Origin: Flammeovirgaceae bacterium UBA6059
GTDB taxonomy: Bacteria > Bacteroidota > Bacteroidia > Cytophagales > Cyclobacteriaceae
Length of the DNA: 64,000 nucleotides
Assembly: GCA_002435755.1 (NCBI GenBank)
Contig: DIYH01000017.1
Location: forward strand, 1 to 64,000
Reading direction: 5' to 3'
Position 1 is the first letter of the stretch. Each line of letters opens with the position of its first letter. The translations under genes and the position numbers were made by a program. Shown piece after piece: positions 44,375 to 53,980 of the stretch. The notes under the pieces were generated by a model. It made no database searches. It was not told the origin of the DNA and saw only the letters and a list, made by a program, of their open reading frames with translations.

Positions 44375-45475
44375 ATGAAAAAGCCCCATTTATCCGAAGG
44401 CTCGAGAAGAACTTTTCTCAAACAATCTTCTTTACTAGCAGGAACATTGATGCTCCCTCATCTACCGGCAATATCAAATCCACGACTGGTGGATAAGCCA
44501 GGTTTGATCATGGATGCCATGGGAGAGATCCGGACTATTTATACTCCTGAACTGGTGAAGGAAATATTGGCTAGCGGTACGAATAGTGTCACAATTACTC
44601 TTACCGATCCTAAAATTTACGGAGAAGAAGGTTTTCATACTTTGCTGGAAGACTTGGCAAGCTATGATCGATACTTTGATGACAACTCTGACCTGTTCCT
44701 GAAATGTAAGAACATGACAGATTTTGAGCGGGCTAAGAAAGGTGGCAAACTGGCCATATTCTATTTGATCCAAAACTCTGCCCCGATCGAGAAGGACCTT
44801 GATCGACTCGACTTTTTTTATAATCTGGGCTTGCGTAGCGTACAGCTTACATACAACTATCGCAATTTTGTCGGAGATGGTTGCTATGAGCGTACAGATG
44901 CGGGGCTGTCGGTCTATGGCCTGGAAATGATCAATAAGATGAATGAGATGGGTATGCTCGTGGACTTATCCCACGCAGGTATGTTGACCATGAAAGAAGC
45001 AATAGAGCACTCGGAACAACCTGTGATCATCTCACATACGTGCTGCAAGACATTATTCGACCATGACCGTAATACTACCGATGAAAACCTGAGACTTTTG
45101 GCTGACCGGGGTGGACTCGCCGGGATTACCCAGATTAGGATATTCATGACTGAAAAAAAGACAGACAATACTGAAGTCTACTTTGACCATATCGATCATG
45201 CTGTGAATATTGCAGGTATCGATGCGGTCTGTATCGGTAGTGATAGAGACCACAGAGTGATTCCGGATACGGAGGAAGAAATAGCGATTTTACTGAAAGA
45301 AGAAGGAGCTCAGTTCAAGCCGGATTATTGGCCACTCTATCTCGAGAAACTGAATGGCCCCTGGCGTATGGAAGTGATCTTCGACGGATTGGTGAAGAGA
45401 GGCTATACCCAGGATCAAGTGGATAAGATCATGGGTAAAAACCTTCATCGCATTTACTCTGGAGTCATAGGTTAG
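44375..45475 (+). CDS. Divergent M19-type membrane dipeptidase, Tat signal
   Basis: 366 residues. Twin-arginine signal SRRTFLKQSSLLAGTLMLP. The M19 barrel is clear in the second half: VDLSHAG (His200), VIISHTCCKTLFDHDRNTTD (His221), LLADRGGLAGITQIRIF and VCIGSDRDHR (Asp290). The first metal site is altered: the usual DGHxD reads Asp47-A-Met49-G-Glu51, and the bridging glutamate position reads Gln133 (LIQNSAP). Metal binding is therefore doubtful or changed. Normal relatives hydrolyse dipeptides, including those from cell wall and beta-lactams. Its stop overlaps msrB by 4 bases. Confidence 0.75.
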   Translation: MKKPHLSEGSRRTFLKQSSLLAGTLMLPHLPAISNPRLVDKPGLIMDAMGEIRTIYTPELVKEILASGTNSVTITLTDPKIYGEEGFHTLLEDLASYDRYFDDNSDLFLKCKNMTDFERAKKGGKLAIFYLIQNSAPIEKDLDRLDFFYNLGLRSVQLTYNYRNFVGDGCYERTDAGLSVYGLEMINKMNEMGMLVDLSHAGMLTMKEAIEHSEQPVIISHTCCKTLFDHDRNTTDENLRLLADRGGLAGITQIRIFMTEKKTDNTEVYFDHIDHAVNIAGIDAVCIGSDRDHRVIPDTEEEIAILLKEEGAQFKPDYWPLYLEKLNGPWRMEVIFDGLVKRGYTQDQVDKIMGKNLHRIYSGVIG

Positions 45476-45867
45476 CCCTCCTTTTTGAAACCAAGGCTCG
45501 CTGAGTTCATACAAAACCTTTCACCAGTAGGTTGTGGGCCATCATTGAACAGATGCCCTAGGTGACCTCCACATTTGGCGCATTCTACTTCAGTTCTGAC
45601 CATTCCAAAAGATTTGTCTAACTTAAGCATAACTGCGTCTTTGCTAATGGGCTCCCAGAAACTGGGCCACCCTGAGCCTGAGTCGTATTTGGTATCAGAC
45701 TTGAAGAGGGGGTTACCACATGCGGCGCATGAGTAAACTCCTGTTTCTTTGTTGTGAAGAAGTTCTCCTGTGAAAGCTCGTTCGGTTCCCTTATTACGAA
45801 GGATCTCGTATTGTTCTGAAGTGAGCTGTTCTTTCCATTCTTGCTCGCTCTTCTCAATTTTATCCAT
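45472..45867 (-). CDS. msrB: Peptide-methionine (R)-S-oxide reductase
   Basis: 131 residues, no signal peptide. Two CxxC pairs for structural zinc (CAACGNPLF, CAKCGGHLGH), the SGSGWPSFWEP segment and the catalytic RFCMNSASLGF cysteine are all present. It reduces methionine R-sulfoxide in the cytosol. It is convergent with the dipeptidase gene and divergent from the RND efflux operon. Its partner MsrA in this window is a lipoprotein far away. Confidence 0.95.
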   Translation of the reverse strand: MDKIEKSEQEWKEQLTSEQYEILRNKGTERAFTGELLHNKETGVYSCAACGNPLFKSDTKYDSGSGWPSFWEPISKDAVMLKLDKSFGMVRTEVECAKCGGHLGHLFNDGPQPTGERFCMNSASLGFKKEG

Positions 45868-46052
45868 TGAATTCTAGTTTGTTTCGTGTTAACAAGTGGT
45901 CAATGACATTGGTTTCAACTACAGTTCTTCCCGGCTGAGCTACAACTCACTGAAGTATCTAACCCTTTTGTCATAAAAAACTCGAAAAGTGAAACAAAAA
46001 CACAAGTTTTGCAATTAAAGGACATCATAAAGGACCTAAACTCAACTTACCT

Positions 46053-47171
46053 ATGAGCCGCAAAGCGATAGCTTTTATCATCGTGCCTATTTTATTAGTA
46101 GGTGCCTTTTTATTCATGAATTTTCTGGCAGACAAAAAAGAACTCCCACCACAAAGACCTAAGCCACCGGCAATCAACTATGTAAAGGTGGAAGAAGTAG
46201 CCTATAAAGAGACACCTGTAGAGATTGAAGTGTTTGGGCGTGTGGGGTCGTCTCAGCAGATCAATGTCGTCGCTGAGGTAGGTGGAAGACTAGAGATTGG
46301 TAGCATCAACCTCAAAGAAGGAGAGAACTTTAGAAAAGGCCAGTTACTGGCCAGGGTCAATAGCAATGAACAGGCACTTAACCTCCAGTCGAGAAAGGCA
46401 AATTTTTTAAACCTCTTCGCATCAGTTATTCCCGATATCAAGATTGATTTTCCAGATACTTACGATCTCTGGTTAGATTATTATAACAAAATAGATCTGA
46501 ATAAGGACCTGCCATTGATCCCGACAGAGATCCCTTCCAAGGCACGTACCTTCCTCGCCTCCAAGGGCATCTTATCAGAATACTACTCGATAAAAAGCCT
46601 TGAAGAGAATCTGCGAAAGTATAGCATCATAGCACCATATACCGGTAGTATCTTATCAGTCAATTTGGAGACAGGTTCTGTGGTCAATCCCGGAGCGGTC
46701 ATCGCGTCGATCATACGTACAGACAAGCTGGAACTAAAAGTACCTGTCCAGCAAAAAGACATAGAGTATGTGAGTATAGGTACTGAAGTACAGGTGGTAC
46801 AAGAAGCAGCAGGGAAGTCTTGGACAGGCAGGATCGTTCGTAAAGCTGACTTTATTGATCCCAACACTCAGTCTGTGAGTGTATACATCAGTCTGGACAA
46901 TACTTCCAGTGACGTTTATGATGGATTGTACCTGAAGGCGATCATTCCTGGTAAGGTCATAGATCAGGGCATGGAGATAGATCGCAGCGTACTTCGAAAT
47001 AAGAATGAGGTATTTGTGGTAGCCGATTCTGTGCTTAGGACCAAAGAGGTCAATATCATCAAGGTCAGCAGCAATCGTGCAGTGATCAATGGTCTGACAG
47101 AGGGTGACAAATTAGTAGTAGATGCACCATCCAATGCTTCAAATAATATGAAAGTTCAAATTGTAGAGTAG
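46053..47171 (+). CDS. RND efflux periplasmic adaptor (membrane fusion protein)
   Basis: 372 residues. One N-terminal membrane anchor (AIAFIIVPILLVGAFLFMNF). The lipoyl half-motifs flank a short helical hairpin (NVVAEVGGRLEIGSINLKEG, then YTGSILSVNLETGSVVNPGA). A beta-barrel and membrane-proximal domain follow. It links the pump to the TolC channel. First gene of a three-gene operon; the pump starts 3 bases after its stop. No regulator adjoins it. Confidence 0.92.
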   Translation: MSRKAIAFIIVPILLVGAFLFMNFLADKKELPPQRPKPPAINYVKVEEVAYKETPVEIEVFGRVGSSQQINVVAEVGGRLEIGSINLKEGENFRKGQLLARVNSNEQALNLQSRKANFLNLFASVIPDIKIDFPDTYDLWLDYYNKIDLNKDLPLIPTEIPSKARTFLASKGILSEYYSIKSLEENLRKYSIIAPYTGSILSVNLETGSVVNPGAVIASIIRTDKLELKVPVQQKDIEYVSIGTEVQVVQEAAGKSWTGRIVRKADFIDPNTQSVSVYISLDNTSSDVYDGLYLKAIIPGKVIDQGMEIDRSVLRNKNEVFVVADSVLRTKEVNIIKVSSNRAVINGLTEGDKLVVDAPSNASNNMKVQIVE

Positions 47172-47174
47172 CAT

Positions 47175-50100
47175 ATGAGATCAGTTGTAACGTTTTTTGT
47201 GAAGTATCCTATATGGGCCAATGCCATCATTGCTACGGTAATGGTGATTGGACTGTTGAGCTACTTCTTTGGACTCAAAAAGTCATTCTTTCCGGAGCGT
47301 GACCCTCGTAATATTACCATCAATGTGGTTTACCCGGGAGCTTCTCCAGAAGAAGTAGAAGAGGGTGTTACCATCAAAATTGAGGAGGCCATCAAAGGTA
47401 TTGTTGGCATTGAAGAGGTGACTTCAGTATCTTCAGAAAACTCAGCGAGTATCACAGTCCAAACCCTGGGTGATTATGATCTGGATGAGGTCACAACAGA
47501 AGTTAAAAATGCGGTAGACCGGATCAACTCATTCCCTGTTAGCGCCGAAAAGCCGGTGATCTTCAAGGAGAAATCAACCAGCATCGCCATGTTTATGGGG
47601 GTGAAGGGAGATGTTTCATTGGTTGATCTGAAAAAAGCAGCCGAAAGGGTTGAAAATGACTTCCTCAATTCTGGTAAGATAAGTCAGGTTAGATTGTCGG
47701 GATTCCCCGAACTGGAAATCTCTATTGAGGTATTGGAAGAGGACTTGCGAAGATTCGGGATCACATTTGACATGGTGGCGAATGCGGTCAGGTTCAACAA
47801 CAGAGACATTTCGGGAGGATCGATCAAAACTGTTAACGAGGAGATCAAGATCAGAGCAAATTCGAAGGAGTTCGATCCAGCTATCATCGAAGAGATCATC
47901 GTTAGGGCTAACCCTGACGGTACCAAGATCTTACTCAAAGATATCGCCGATGTACAGTTGAAGTTTGCCGACATACCTAACAAGGTATTTTCAAACAACG
48001 AACGCGCCGTGAGTATCATCGTCTCCAAATTGCCCGAAGAAGATATTACCACGATAAGCAGCTACATTGAAGGATATGTTGAGGAGTTCAATGCTAAGAG
48101 TTCCAATGTTGAGCTATTTACTTATTTCAATTTCAATGATGTGCTGGGTGAGCGGCTCGAGTTGCTTGCCAGCAACTTTGGAATAGGACTTTTTCTCGTG
48201 CTTTTGACGCTTGGTCTGTTTCTATCATTGCGACTTTCTTTCTGGGTCGCTTTTGGTATCCCGCTTTCATTCCTTGCCATGTTTATCGTTGGTGACTTAG
48301 CAGGAATTACCATTAACATGCTGTCATTGTTCGGAATGCTGCTAGTGGTAGGTATCCTGGTGGACGATGGTATTGTGATAGCAGAAAACATCTATACGCA
48401 TTTTGAAAAAGGTAAAGACCCTAAGACTGCAGCTATAGACGGAACTATGGAGATGGTGCCGTCCGTATTTACATCTGTCACCACCACGATGATTGCTTTC
48501 TTACCATTGCTTTTTTTGGACAACAATGGGTTTACCGGCGAAATGGCGATTGTTGTCATTGCTTGCCTGGGCTTTTCGATGATAGAAGCATTCTTTGTAT
48601 TGCCCGCCCACCTTGCCAGTGAAAGGATACTTTCAAGACGCAAGAATCAGGAAAGCGTTTATGCCAGATTCAGATCCTCTATGGAAGGGATCATAGAATG
48701 GCTCAGAAGTAAACTGTACGCCAGAATGTTACGGTTTCTTATCGAATGGAAGTGGGTTTCATTCACTTTTCCAATGGTTTTCTTTTTTGTGACCATTGGT
48801 CTCTTCAGAGGTGGGTTTATCAACTCTAGCTTTTTCCCAGTACCCCCTGCTGATGATATCAACCTTGACATCAAGCTTAAACCAGGTACCAGGGAGAATG
48901 TGACAGAAGAGTTCTTGAGAGCTTTCCAAGACTCGGTTTGGGTAACTCATCGAGAGATCCAGGAAGAGTATGGGTTCCAGGATTCTGTGATTTCTACGGT
49001 TGATCTGGTTGTGGGTAACTCTTCAAGCCGGGAATCAGGTAGCCATATTGGTAGATTAGGTATCAATTTCGAAAACCTTGATGCTAAGAATATTTCTGCA
49101 TTTGAAATATCCGAGCGTATCCGTAAAAAGATAGGCCCTGTTCCTGAGGCGGAGACTTTCACACTAGGTAGTGTCAACTACTTCGGAAAGCCTGTGGCTA
49201 TATCCCTCAAAAGTTCTGATATAGATGAGTTGGAATCAGCCAAGACAGAGCTTAAGGATAAACTCGCTGAAATCTCGGCAATCAAAGACATTTCAGATAA
49301 CGCCTCCATTGGTCAGAGAGAGATAGAGCTTGAACTAAAACCGCTCGCTTATCTATTGGGACTCACGCAACAGGACATTACCAAGCAGATTCGTCAGGGT
49401 TTTTTTGGTGAGGAGGTACAGCGCCTTCAAATCGGCACTGACGAAGTGAAAGTTTGGGTTAGATATCCCGAAGAAGACAGGCTGTCTATTACTCAACTAG
49501 AAACTATGAAAGTCAAAATGGCAGATGGTGCGGAGTATCCATTGACAGAGTTGGCGGACTATGATATCGGTAGGGGAGTCATAGCGATCAATCACTTCAA
49601 TGGTAAACGAGAGGTACGTATTACCGCTGATTTAGCCTCTAAGACACAAAGTCTACCAGATGTTCTAGAGAAGATATCTGCAGATGTCATGCCACCGTTA
49701 TTGTCTAAGTATCCGGGTTTGGATTTTACGTATGAAGGACAATCGAGTAGGGGGGCTAGAGAGTTCGGCTCTCTACTCCAGGTAGGACCTATTATTTTGA
49801 TCTTGCTTGTACTGACGATCACACTCAATTTCAGATCACTTTACCAAACAATGCTCATTTTTTCTTTGATTCCGATAGGAGTGATCTGCGCCATGTTTGG
49901 TCATTGGGTGGAAGGTGCTGTATTCTATTATTCGATCAGTGGCTATGGCATACTCGCACTTTCCGGAGTGATCATCAATGATGCGGTAGTGATGCTCGAC
50001 CGTTTCAATAGAAACATCAAAGAAGGGATGGCCATTAAGGAAGCGGCATTCCAGGCTGGTGTAGCAAGGTATCGTGCTATCATACTGACATCTTTGACGA

Positions 50101-50366
50101 CCGTGGCTGGTTTGTATCCGCTCATCCTTGAGACAAGCTTCCAGGCACAATTTATCATCCCGATGGCAATATCATTGGCATGGGGTGTATTATTGGGTAC
50201 TTTCTTCATTCTTTCATTTTTCCCTGTCTTTATTCTGGTATTCAATGACATACGAGTTGTCTTCTATAGGATGGCCAGGTACATCATTAGAGGAGATGGT
50301 TCTAAACCATCCAATGAAGAAGTGGAACCTGCAATGATTGAGCACAGAAGAGAACTTCAGTTTTAA
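47175..50366 (+). CDS. RND multidrug/solute efflux pump (AcrB-like)
   Basis: 1063 residues, usual length. Twelve membrane helices with two large periplasmic loops. TM1 is near the N-terminus; the repeat unit NVVYPGASPEEVEEGVTIKI and the TM4 proton relay pair (VVGILVDDGIVIAENIYTHF) are conserved; later GVIINDAVVMLDRFN is the TM10 equivalent. It exports hydrophobic compounds by proton antiport. Substrates unknown; no metal-binding methionines of CusA type were picked out. Its final codons precede the TolC ATG by 4 bases. Confidence 0.94.
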   Translation: MRSVVTFFVKYPIWANAIIATVMVIGLLSYFFGLKKSFFPERDPRNITINVVYPGASPEEVEEGVTIKIEEAIKGIVGIEEVTSVSSENSASITVQTLGDYDLDEVTTEVKNAVDRINSFPVSAEKPVIFKEKSTSIAMFMGVKGDVSLVDLKKAAERVENDFLNSGKISQVRLSGFPELEISIEVLEEDLRRFGITFDMVANAVRFNNRDISGGSIKTVNEEIKIRANSKEFDPAIIEEIIVRANPDGTKILLKDIADVQLKFADIPNKVFSNNERAVSIIVSKLPEEDITTISSYIEGYVEEFNAKSSNVELFTYFNFNDVLGERLELLASNFGIGLFLVLLTLGLFLSLRLSFWVAFGIPLSFLAMFIVGDLAGITINMLSLFGMLLVVGILVDDGIVIAENIYTHFEKGKDPKTAAIDGTMEMVPSVFTSVTTTMIAFLPLLFLDNNGFTGEMAIVVIACLGFSMIEAFFVLPAHLASERILSRRKNQESVYARFRSSMEGIIEWLRSKLYARMLRFLIEWKWVSFTFPMVFFFVTIGLFRGGFINSSFFPVPPADDINLDIKLKPGTRENVTEEFLRAFQDSVWVTHREIQEEYGFQDSVISTVDLVVGNSSSRESGSHIGRLGINFENLDAKNISAFEISERIRKKIGPVPEAETFTLGSVNYFGKPVAISLKSSDIDELESAKTELKDKLAEISAIKDISDNASIGQREIELELKPLAYLLGLTQQDITKQIRQGFFGEEVQRLQIGTDEVKVWVRYPEEDRLSITQLETMKVKMADGAEYPLTELADYDIGRGVIAINHFNGKREVRITADLASKTQSLPDVLEKISADVMPPLLSKYPGLDFTYEGQSSRGAREFGSLLQVGPIILILLVLTITLNFRSLYQTMLIFSLIPIGVICAMFGHWVEGAVFYYSISGYGILALSGVIINDAVVMLDRFNRNIKEGMAIKEAAFQAGVARYRAIILTSLTTVAGLYPLILETSFQAQFIIPMAISLAWGVLLGTFFILSFFPVFILVFNDIRVVFYRMARYIIRGDGSKPSNEEVEPAMIEHRRELQF

Positions 50367-50370
50367 AATA

Positions 50371-51720
50371 ATGATGGCTAAACGAATTTCAGTGGCATTG
50401 TGCGCAGTGCTAAGTATTAGCGTGTTCTTTGTTTCAGCTCAAGAACTAACGCTGACCGATGCGATATTGCAAGGGCTTGATAACAACTTCTCTATTCAGA
50501 TTGAAGAACGGCGAGTAGATATTGCCAGAAACAACAATAATGCAGGTGAGGCCGGCATGTGGCCAACGGTAAGTGTTAACATTACTGAAAGTTTAAGTAG
50601 GACGGAATTCGATAACCCAGCTGGCTTCTTGAGTGCCGGTAATATCGATGGTCGTACGTTCAACCCTTCGGCAACTGTCAACTGGACCCTGTTCAATGGG
50701 TTCAATGTGCGTATAACGAGAGAACGTCTTAATTACTTAGAGGAGCAGAGTTTGGGGAATGCCCAGATCGTAGTTGAAAACTCCATTCAGGCCATTATTC
50801 TTGCTTACTATACTGCACTGCTAGAGGAACAACGCCTCGATGTGTTTCAGCGTACGCTAGCATTGTCAAGAGATCGGTACAACTATGGACGCATGCGTGG
50901 AGAGATTGGTACGGCCGTAACTTTTGATATTCTTCAAGATAAGAATGCTTACCTCACTGACTCGTCGAACTATATAACCCAGGTACTCAACTACCGTAAT
51001 GCTCAACGCAATTTGAATCTGCTAATGGGAATAGATGTCGAGAACTACTATGAACTGACCGATTCGCTGGCAGTTGAGACCAAGAACTTTGTATTGGACG
51101 AATTGTATGGGCAAATGACTGCATCAAATAGCAATCTTAAGAATCAATTCATTACACAGGAGATATTAAGACGTGACGTTAAGATTGCTAAGTCTGCTTT
51201 GTACCCTAACATTGCTCTTAACTTGAATGCATCAGACAACAATCAAGTGCAGGATCTGAGCTCAGCTGTATTCGCCAATGGACAAACTGGTGACTCAGGG
51301 GTGAAATCCTCTACGCTCAACTACACCGCCGGACTCACTTTGAGCTATACACTATTCAATGGTGGTCGGATAAGACGTCAATTTGAGAACGCCAGGATCA
51401 ATGAGCAAATTGGACAACTTCAAATCTCAGAACTCAAACAGAGCCTTAAAAATGATCTGGTTAGTGCTTACGATCGATACAACCTTCGTGGTAGCTTACT
51501 GGCAATCTCCCAGGAGAATGTAGAGACAGCAGAACTCAACCTGTCTTTGGCAACAGATCGCTATCGCAATGGTACGATCACATCTTTCGAGTTTCGCGAC
51601 ATACAGATCACATTCCTGACCACATCACTAAATTATGTGCAAGCCATATACAATCTGATTGAGTCCGAGACCGAGTTGATGAGACTCACAGGAGGCATCA
51701 CTGAGAGTTACGACGAGTAA
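50371..51720 (+). CDS. TolC-family outer-membrane channel
   Basis: 449 residues from the ATG at 50371 (a further ATG at 50374). Signal peptide (ISVALCAVLSISVFFVSAQ). Two repeats of the outer membrane efflux protein fold are seen, with LTLTDAILQGLDNNFSIQIE and the long helices of the tunnel; strand NYTAGLTLSYTLFNGGRIRR is typical. It completes the tripartite pump. It ends at the base next to the convergent glyoxalase gene. Confidence 0.93.
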   Translation: MMAKRISVALCAVLSISVFFVSAQELTLTDAILQGLDNNFSIQIEERRVDIARNNNNAGEAGMWPTVSVNITESLSRTEFDNPAGFLSAGNIDGRTFNPSATVNWTLFNGFNVRITRERLNYLEEQSLGNAQIVVENSIQAIILAYYTALLEEQRLDVFQRTLALSRDRYNYGRMRGEIGTAVTFDILQDKNAYLTDSSNYITQVLNYRNAQRNLNLLMGIDVENYYELTDSLAVETKNFVLDELYGQMTASNSNLKNQFITQEILRRDVKIAKSALYPNIALNLNASDNNQVQDLSSAVFANGQTGDSGVKSSTLNYTAGLTLSYTLFNGGRIRRQFENARINEQIGQLQISELKQSLKNDLVSAYDRYNLRGSLLAISQENVETAELNLSLATDRYRNGTITSFEFRDIQITFLTTSLNYVQAIYNLIESETELMRLTGGITESYDE

Positions 51721-52095
51721 CTATTCACTAGCGGCTTGATGTAGTGCTACTCTATTGCCTTCCGAGTCTTCGAAGTGCCCTGAGTAGCCGTGCTCTCCCA
51801 AACTAAACTTGGGATTGATCACCTTGCCTCCTGCTTGCTCTACTCTAGCGAGTACATCATCTATTTCGGGTACAGAAAAGTAAACCATAGTGCCATGGTA
51901 GGAAGGCACATAACTCTCACCTTTCATGAGGGTTCCTGTAGCTCCTGTACCCTGAGGATCAAATGGAAACCAACCCATCAGCGCTTTGCCGAGCGGTTGT
52001 ACAGTGATCTTAATATCTAATATGGATTCGTAAAAAGTCTTAGCCCTGTCCATATCGTTGACAGGTAGCTCGAACCAATTGACTGGGTTTTTCAT
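51721..52095 (-). CDS. VOC-family protein (glyoxalase/bleomycin resistance fold)
   Basis: 124 residues with the paired beta-alpha-beta-beta-beta modules of the vicinal-oxygen-chelate fold: NPVNWFELPVNDMDRAKTFY at the start, GTMVYFSVPEIDDVLARVEQ in the second half and GHFEDSEGNRVALHQ at the end. Function could be a dioxygenase, isomerase or ligand-binding protein. It abuts the TolC stop in convergent orientation with no gap. Confidence 0.9.
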   Translation of the reverse strand: MKNPVNWFELPVNDMDRAKTFYESILDIKITVQPLGKALMGWFPFDPQGTGATGTLMKGESYVPSYHGTMVYFSVPEIDDVLARVEQAGGKVINPKFSLGEHGYSGHFEDSEGNRVALHQAASE

Positions 52096-52164
52096 ATGCT
52101 TAAACCTGGATTATGCAATAGAGATCGTTGCGAAGTTGTAAAGTGCCAAGAAACAGGCACTTAT

Positions 52165-52199
52165 GTTGAAGAGGCATAGCACCGCTATGGTGATTCAAC
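52165..52199. repeat. Short two-part inverted repeat in the intergenic region
   Basis: GTTGAA-gagg-CATAGC-acc-GCTATG-gtga-TTCAAC forms a hairpin of two 6-base stems with a symmetrical 4 by 4 internal loop. It lies in the 267-base gap upstream of the VOC gene, where no gene was found. A 7-base AAGTGCC/GGCACTT hairpin lies just before it (about 52141-52162). Confidence 0.5.
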
Positions 52200-52362
52200 A
52201 AATAGATGGTAAGTGGCTGTTTCAAAGCAATTTACGACTACAGTAGATTTTCTATTGCATATTTCAGGTTAAATGATGTCTTCGAAGATTAAGCTTTTCC
52301 AAACTACCCATCAAGTATCATGCAGCAAGCGGATGTATATGATGCGCATCTGGATACGATGA

Positions 52363-53679
52363 TCAATAGTTATCCCTCATCCATTCGAGTATGTGTTGCA
52401 TTTGAGGTTTGATAGACGATGAAGGTCCAGGAAAATTGTTGTTCATAAAACTAAAAATGAGGGTTCGACCACTTGTCGTTTCGAGATATCCTGACAAACA
52501 GTGATTGTTACTCAAAGTACCGGTTTTAGCATAGACATAGGGTGGATTACCTGCATACCAGTCCATGATCGTACCCGAAACACCACCCTCAGGTAGCAGA
52601 CTAAAAAGCTCATCCTTAGGTAAGTGATCATAGATCATGTCCAGTAACTGGACGACTGATCGTGGAGTGAATAGATTATATCTTGATAACCCTGAGCCAT
52701 CCCGCCAAATTGGTTTTTGCTCCATGTGCCGGAAATGAAGCCTTTCCATAAATGTGATGGCGTTAATTGCTTTCAATTGTTCGCTCAGCCTGCCACTAGC
52801 GTTAATGAGCAATTGCTCAGCGAGGAAGTTGTCACTAGCTTTTAGCATCAATGCATAGACCGGCTCAACAGGCTGACTGTATACAGATCTGTCAAACTCA
52901 ATATCCGTGTCCTCAATGATAGTAACCTTTTTCTGCAGTGTATCAGTGAGTAGTTGGGCAACTAATTCAGGTGTGTATTGAAACGGCCTGTTGAGCGTAT
53001 CCTCTTCATCGATCCAGAGTTTGGGATTGGCTTGAAAAAAATTGTAGTAGTGATTACGTCGGAGTTTACTCCCATTATTATCATCAAGTTCAATCAGTTC
53101 GTTGAACCTGGAAGGGATAGCTGAGAGACTATCGGAACCGACAGGTTGGAAGAACCTTACCACATTACCATAAATGGGTAGTTCGCTTCGCTCAGGTTGG
53201 AAAGCATAAGCATAATCGTCCCACGACCAGCCAGGGCCAAATGAAGGTTCGTCATAGTAACCGGTAGCCCAGTAGAGCTGTCTTTCCACGGACGAGAGAA
53301 AGTCAAAGACAGATTGGTTTTCGAAAGCAGGATGTAGAAGAGTCGGATCGCCCGTTCCTCTGAAGATCAATGAGTCTCCACGTATAGTATATTTCAATCC
53401 TTCCAAAGAGTCGCTCAGCAGTTTTAGGCCTGCAAGGAATGTGAACAGTTTAGTGTTGGAGGCGGGGGTAAAGTAGCGGTCCGGCGCATTCTCATACAAA
53501 TATTCATTGGTGAGAGGATCAAAAATGACCAAGCCTACAAAGTGATCAGCTAACTTATCAGATTGGTTAATTCTGCTATCAAGCTGCCGGGTTTTGAAGC
53601 TTGCACATGATGAGAAGAGCAACGTCAAAGTGGCCAATAGCACCAGACAAATATGGAAGGGGTACCGCTTAAATTTCAA
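52363..53679 (-). CDS. dacB: D-Ala-D-Ala carboxypeptidase/endopeptidase, PBP4 type lipoprotein
   Basis: 438 residues from a TTG at 53679; an in-frame TAA lies just upstream, so no earlier start is possible. Lipobox LFSSC (Cys25). Penicillin-binding motifs: SNTK (Ser74-Lys77), SDN in MLKASDNFLAEQL, and KTG in YAKTGTLSNN. These match PBP4/DacB, which trims cross-links and stem peptides in the periplasm. It is the left end of the cell-wall block and is divergent from the DUF1611 gene. Confidence 0.92.
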   Translation of the reverse strand: MKFKRYPFHICLVLLATLTLLFSSCASFKTRQLDSRINQSDKLADHFVGLVIFDPLTNEYLYENAPDRYFTPASNTKLFTFLAGLKLLSDSLEGLKYTIRGDSLIFRGTGDPTLLHPAFENQSVFDFLSSVERQLYWATGYYDEPSFGPGWSWDDYAYAFQPERSELPIYGNVVRFFQPVGSDSLSAIPSRFNELIELDDNNGSKLRRNHYYNFFQANPKLWIDEEDTLNRPFQYTPELVAQLLTDTLQKKVTIIEDTDIEFDRSVYSQPVEPVYALMLKASDNFLAEQLLINASGRLSEQLKAINAITFMERLHFRHMEQKPIWRDGSGLSRYNLFTPRSVVQLLDMIYDHLPKDELFSLLPEGGVSGTIMDWYAGNPPYVYAKTGTLSNNHCLSGYLETTSGRTLIFSFMNNNFPGPSSSIKPQMQHILEWMRDNY

Positions 53680-53739
53680 TGCTTAGTTTCAACCTATTTT
53701 GAAAAGAAGTATAACCAAAATTCCCCAAATTGGGGCTTT

Positions 53740-53980
53740 TCTAATACCAACCGAATATAAATGAAATGAGCATAAACATTCAAGACCGAATTTGTACCAA
53801 CCGGTTGACGAATGCTTATAGCGAATTCCCGCTTCGGCGGACCGATGTGACCATTGAAAATTAAACCCATACACATGAAATTGACATTAAAATTCGGACT
53901 CGATTTTACACCAACCGAGGATAAGTTTTTAATCAAAGATTCCATGTGTGCCATTGGAAATAAACACTATACACATGAAA
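53740..53980 (+). repeat. Degenerate tandem repeat upstream of the DUF1611 operon
   Basis: A unit of about 100-114 bases is repeated up to and including the start of the next gene. Three copies of ATGAAA (53761, 53875, 53975) are each followed or preceded by matching bases. ACCAACCG occurs at about 53748, 53797 and 53920, and CCAT-ACACATGAAA or CTAT-ACACATGAAA end the last two units. A CCCCAAATTGGGG hairpin stands just before (about 53723-53735). One copy contains the palindrome CAACCGGTTG. This could be duplicated promoter or operator DNA. Confidence 0.6.
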
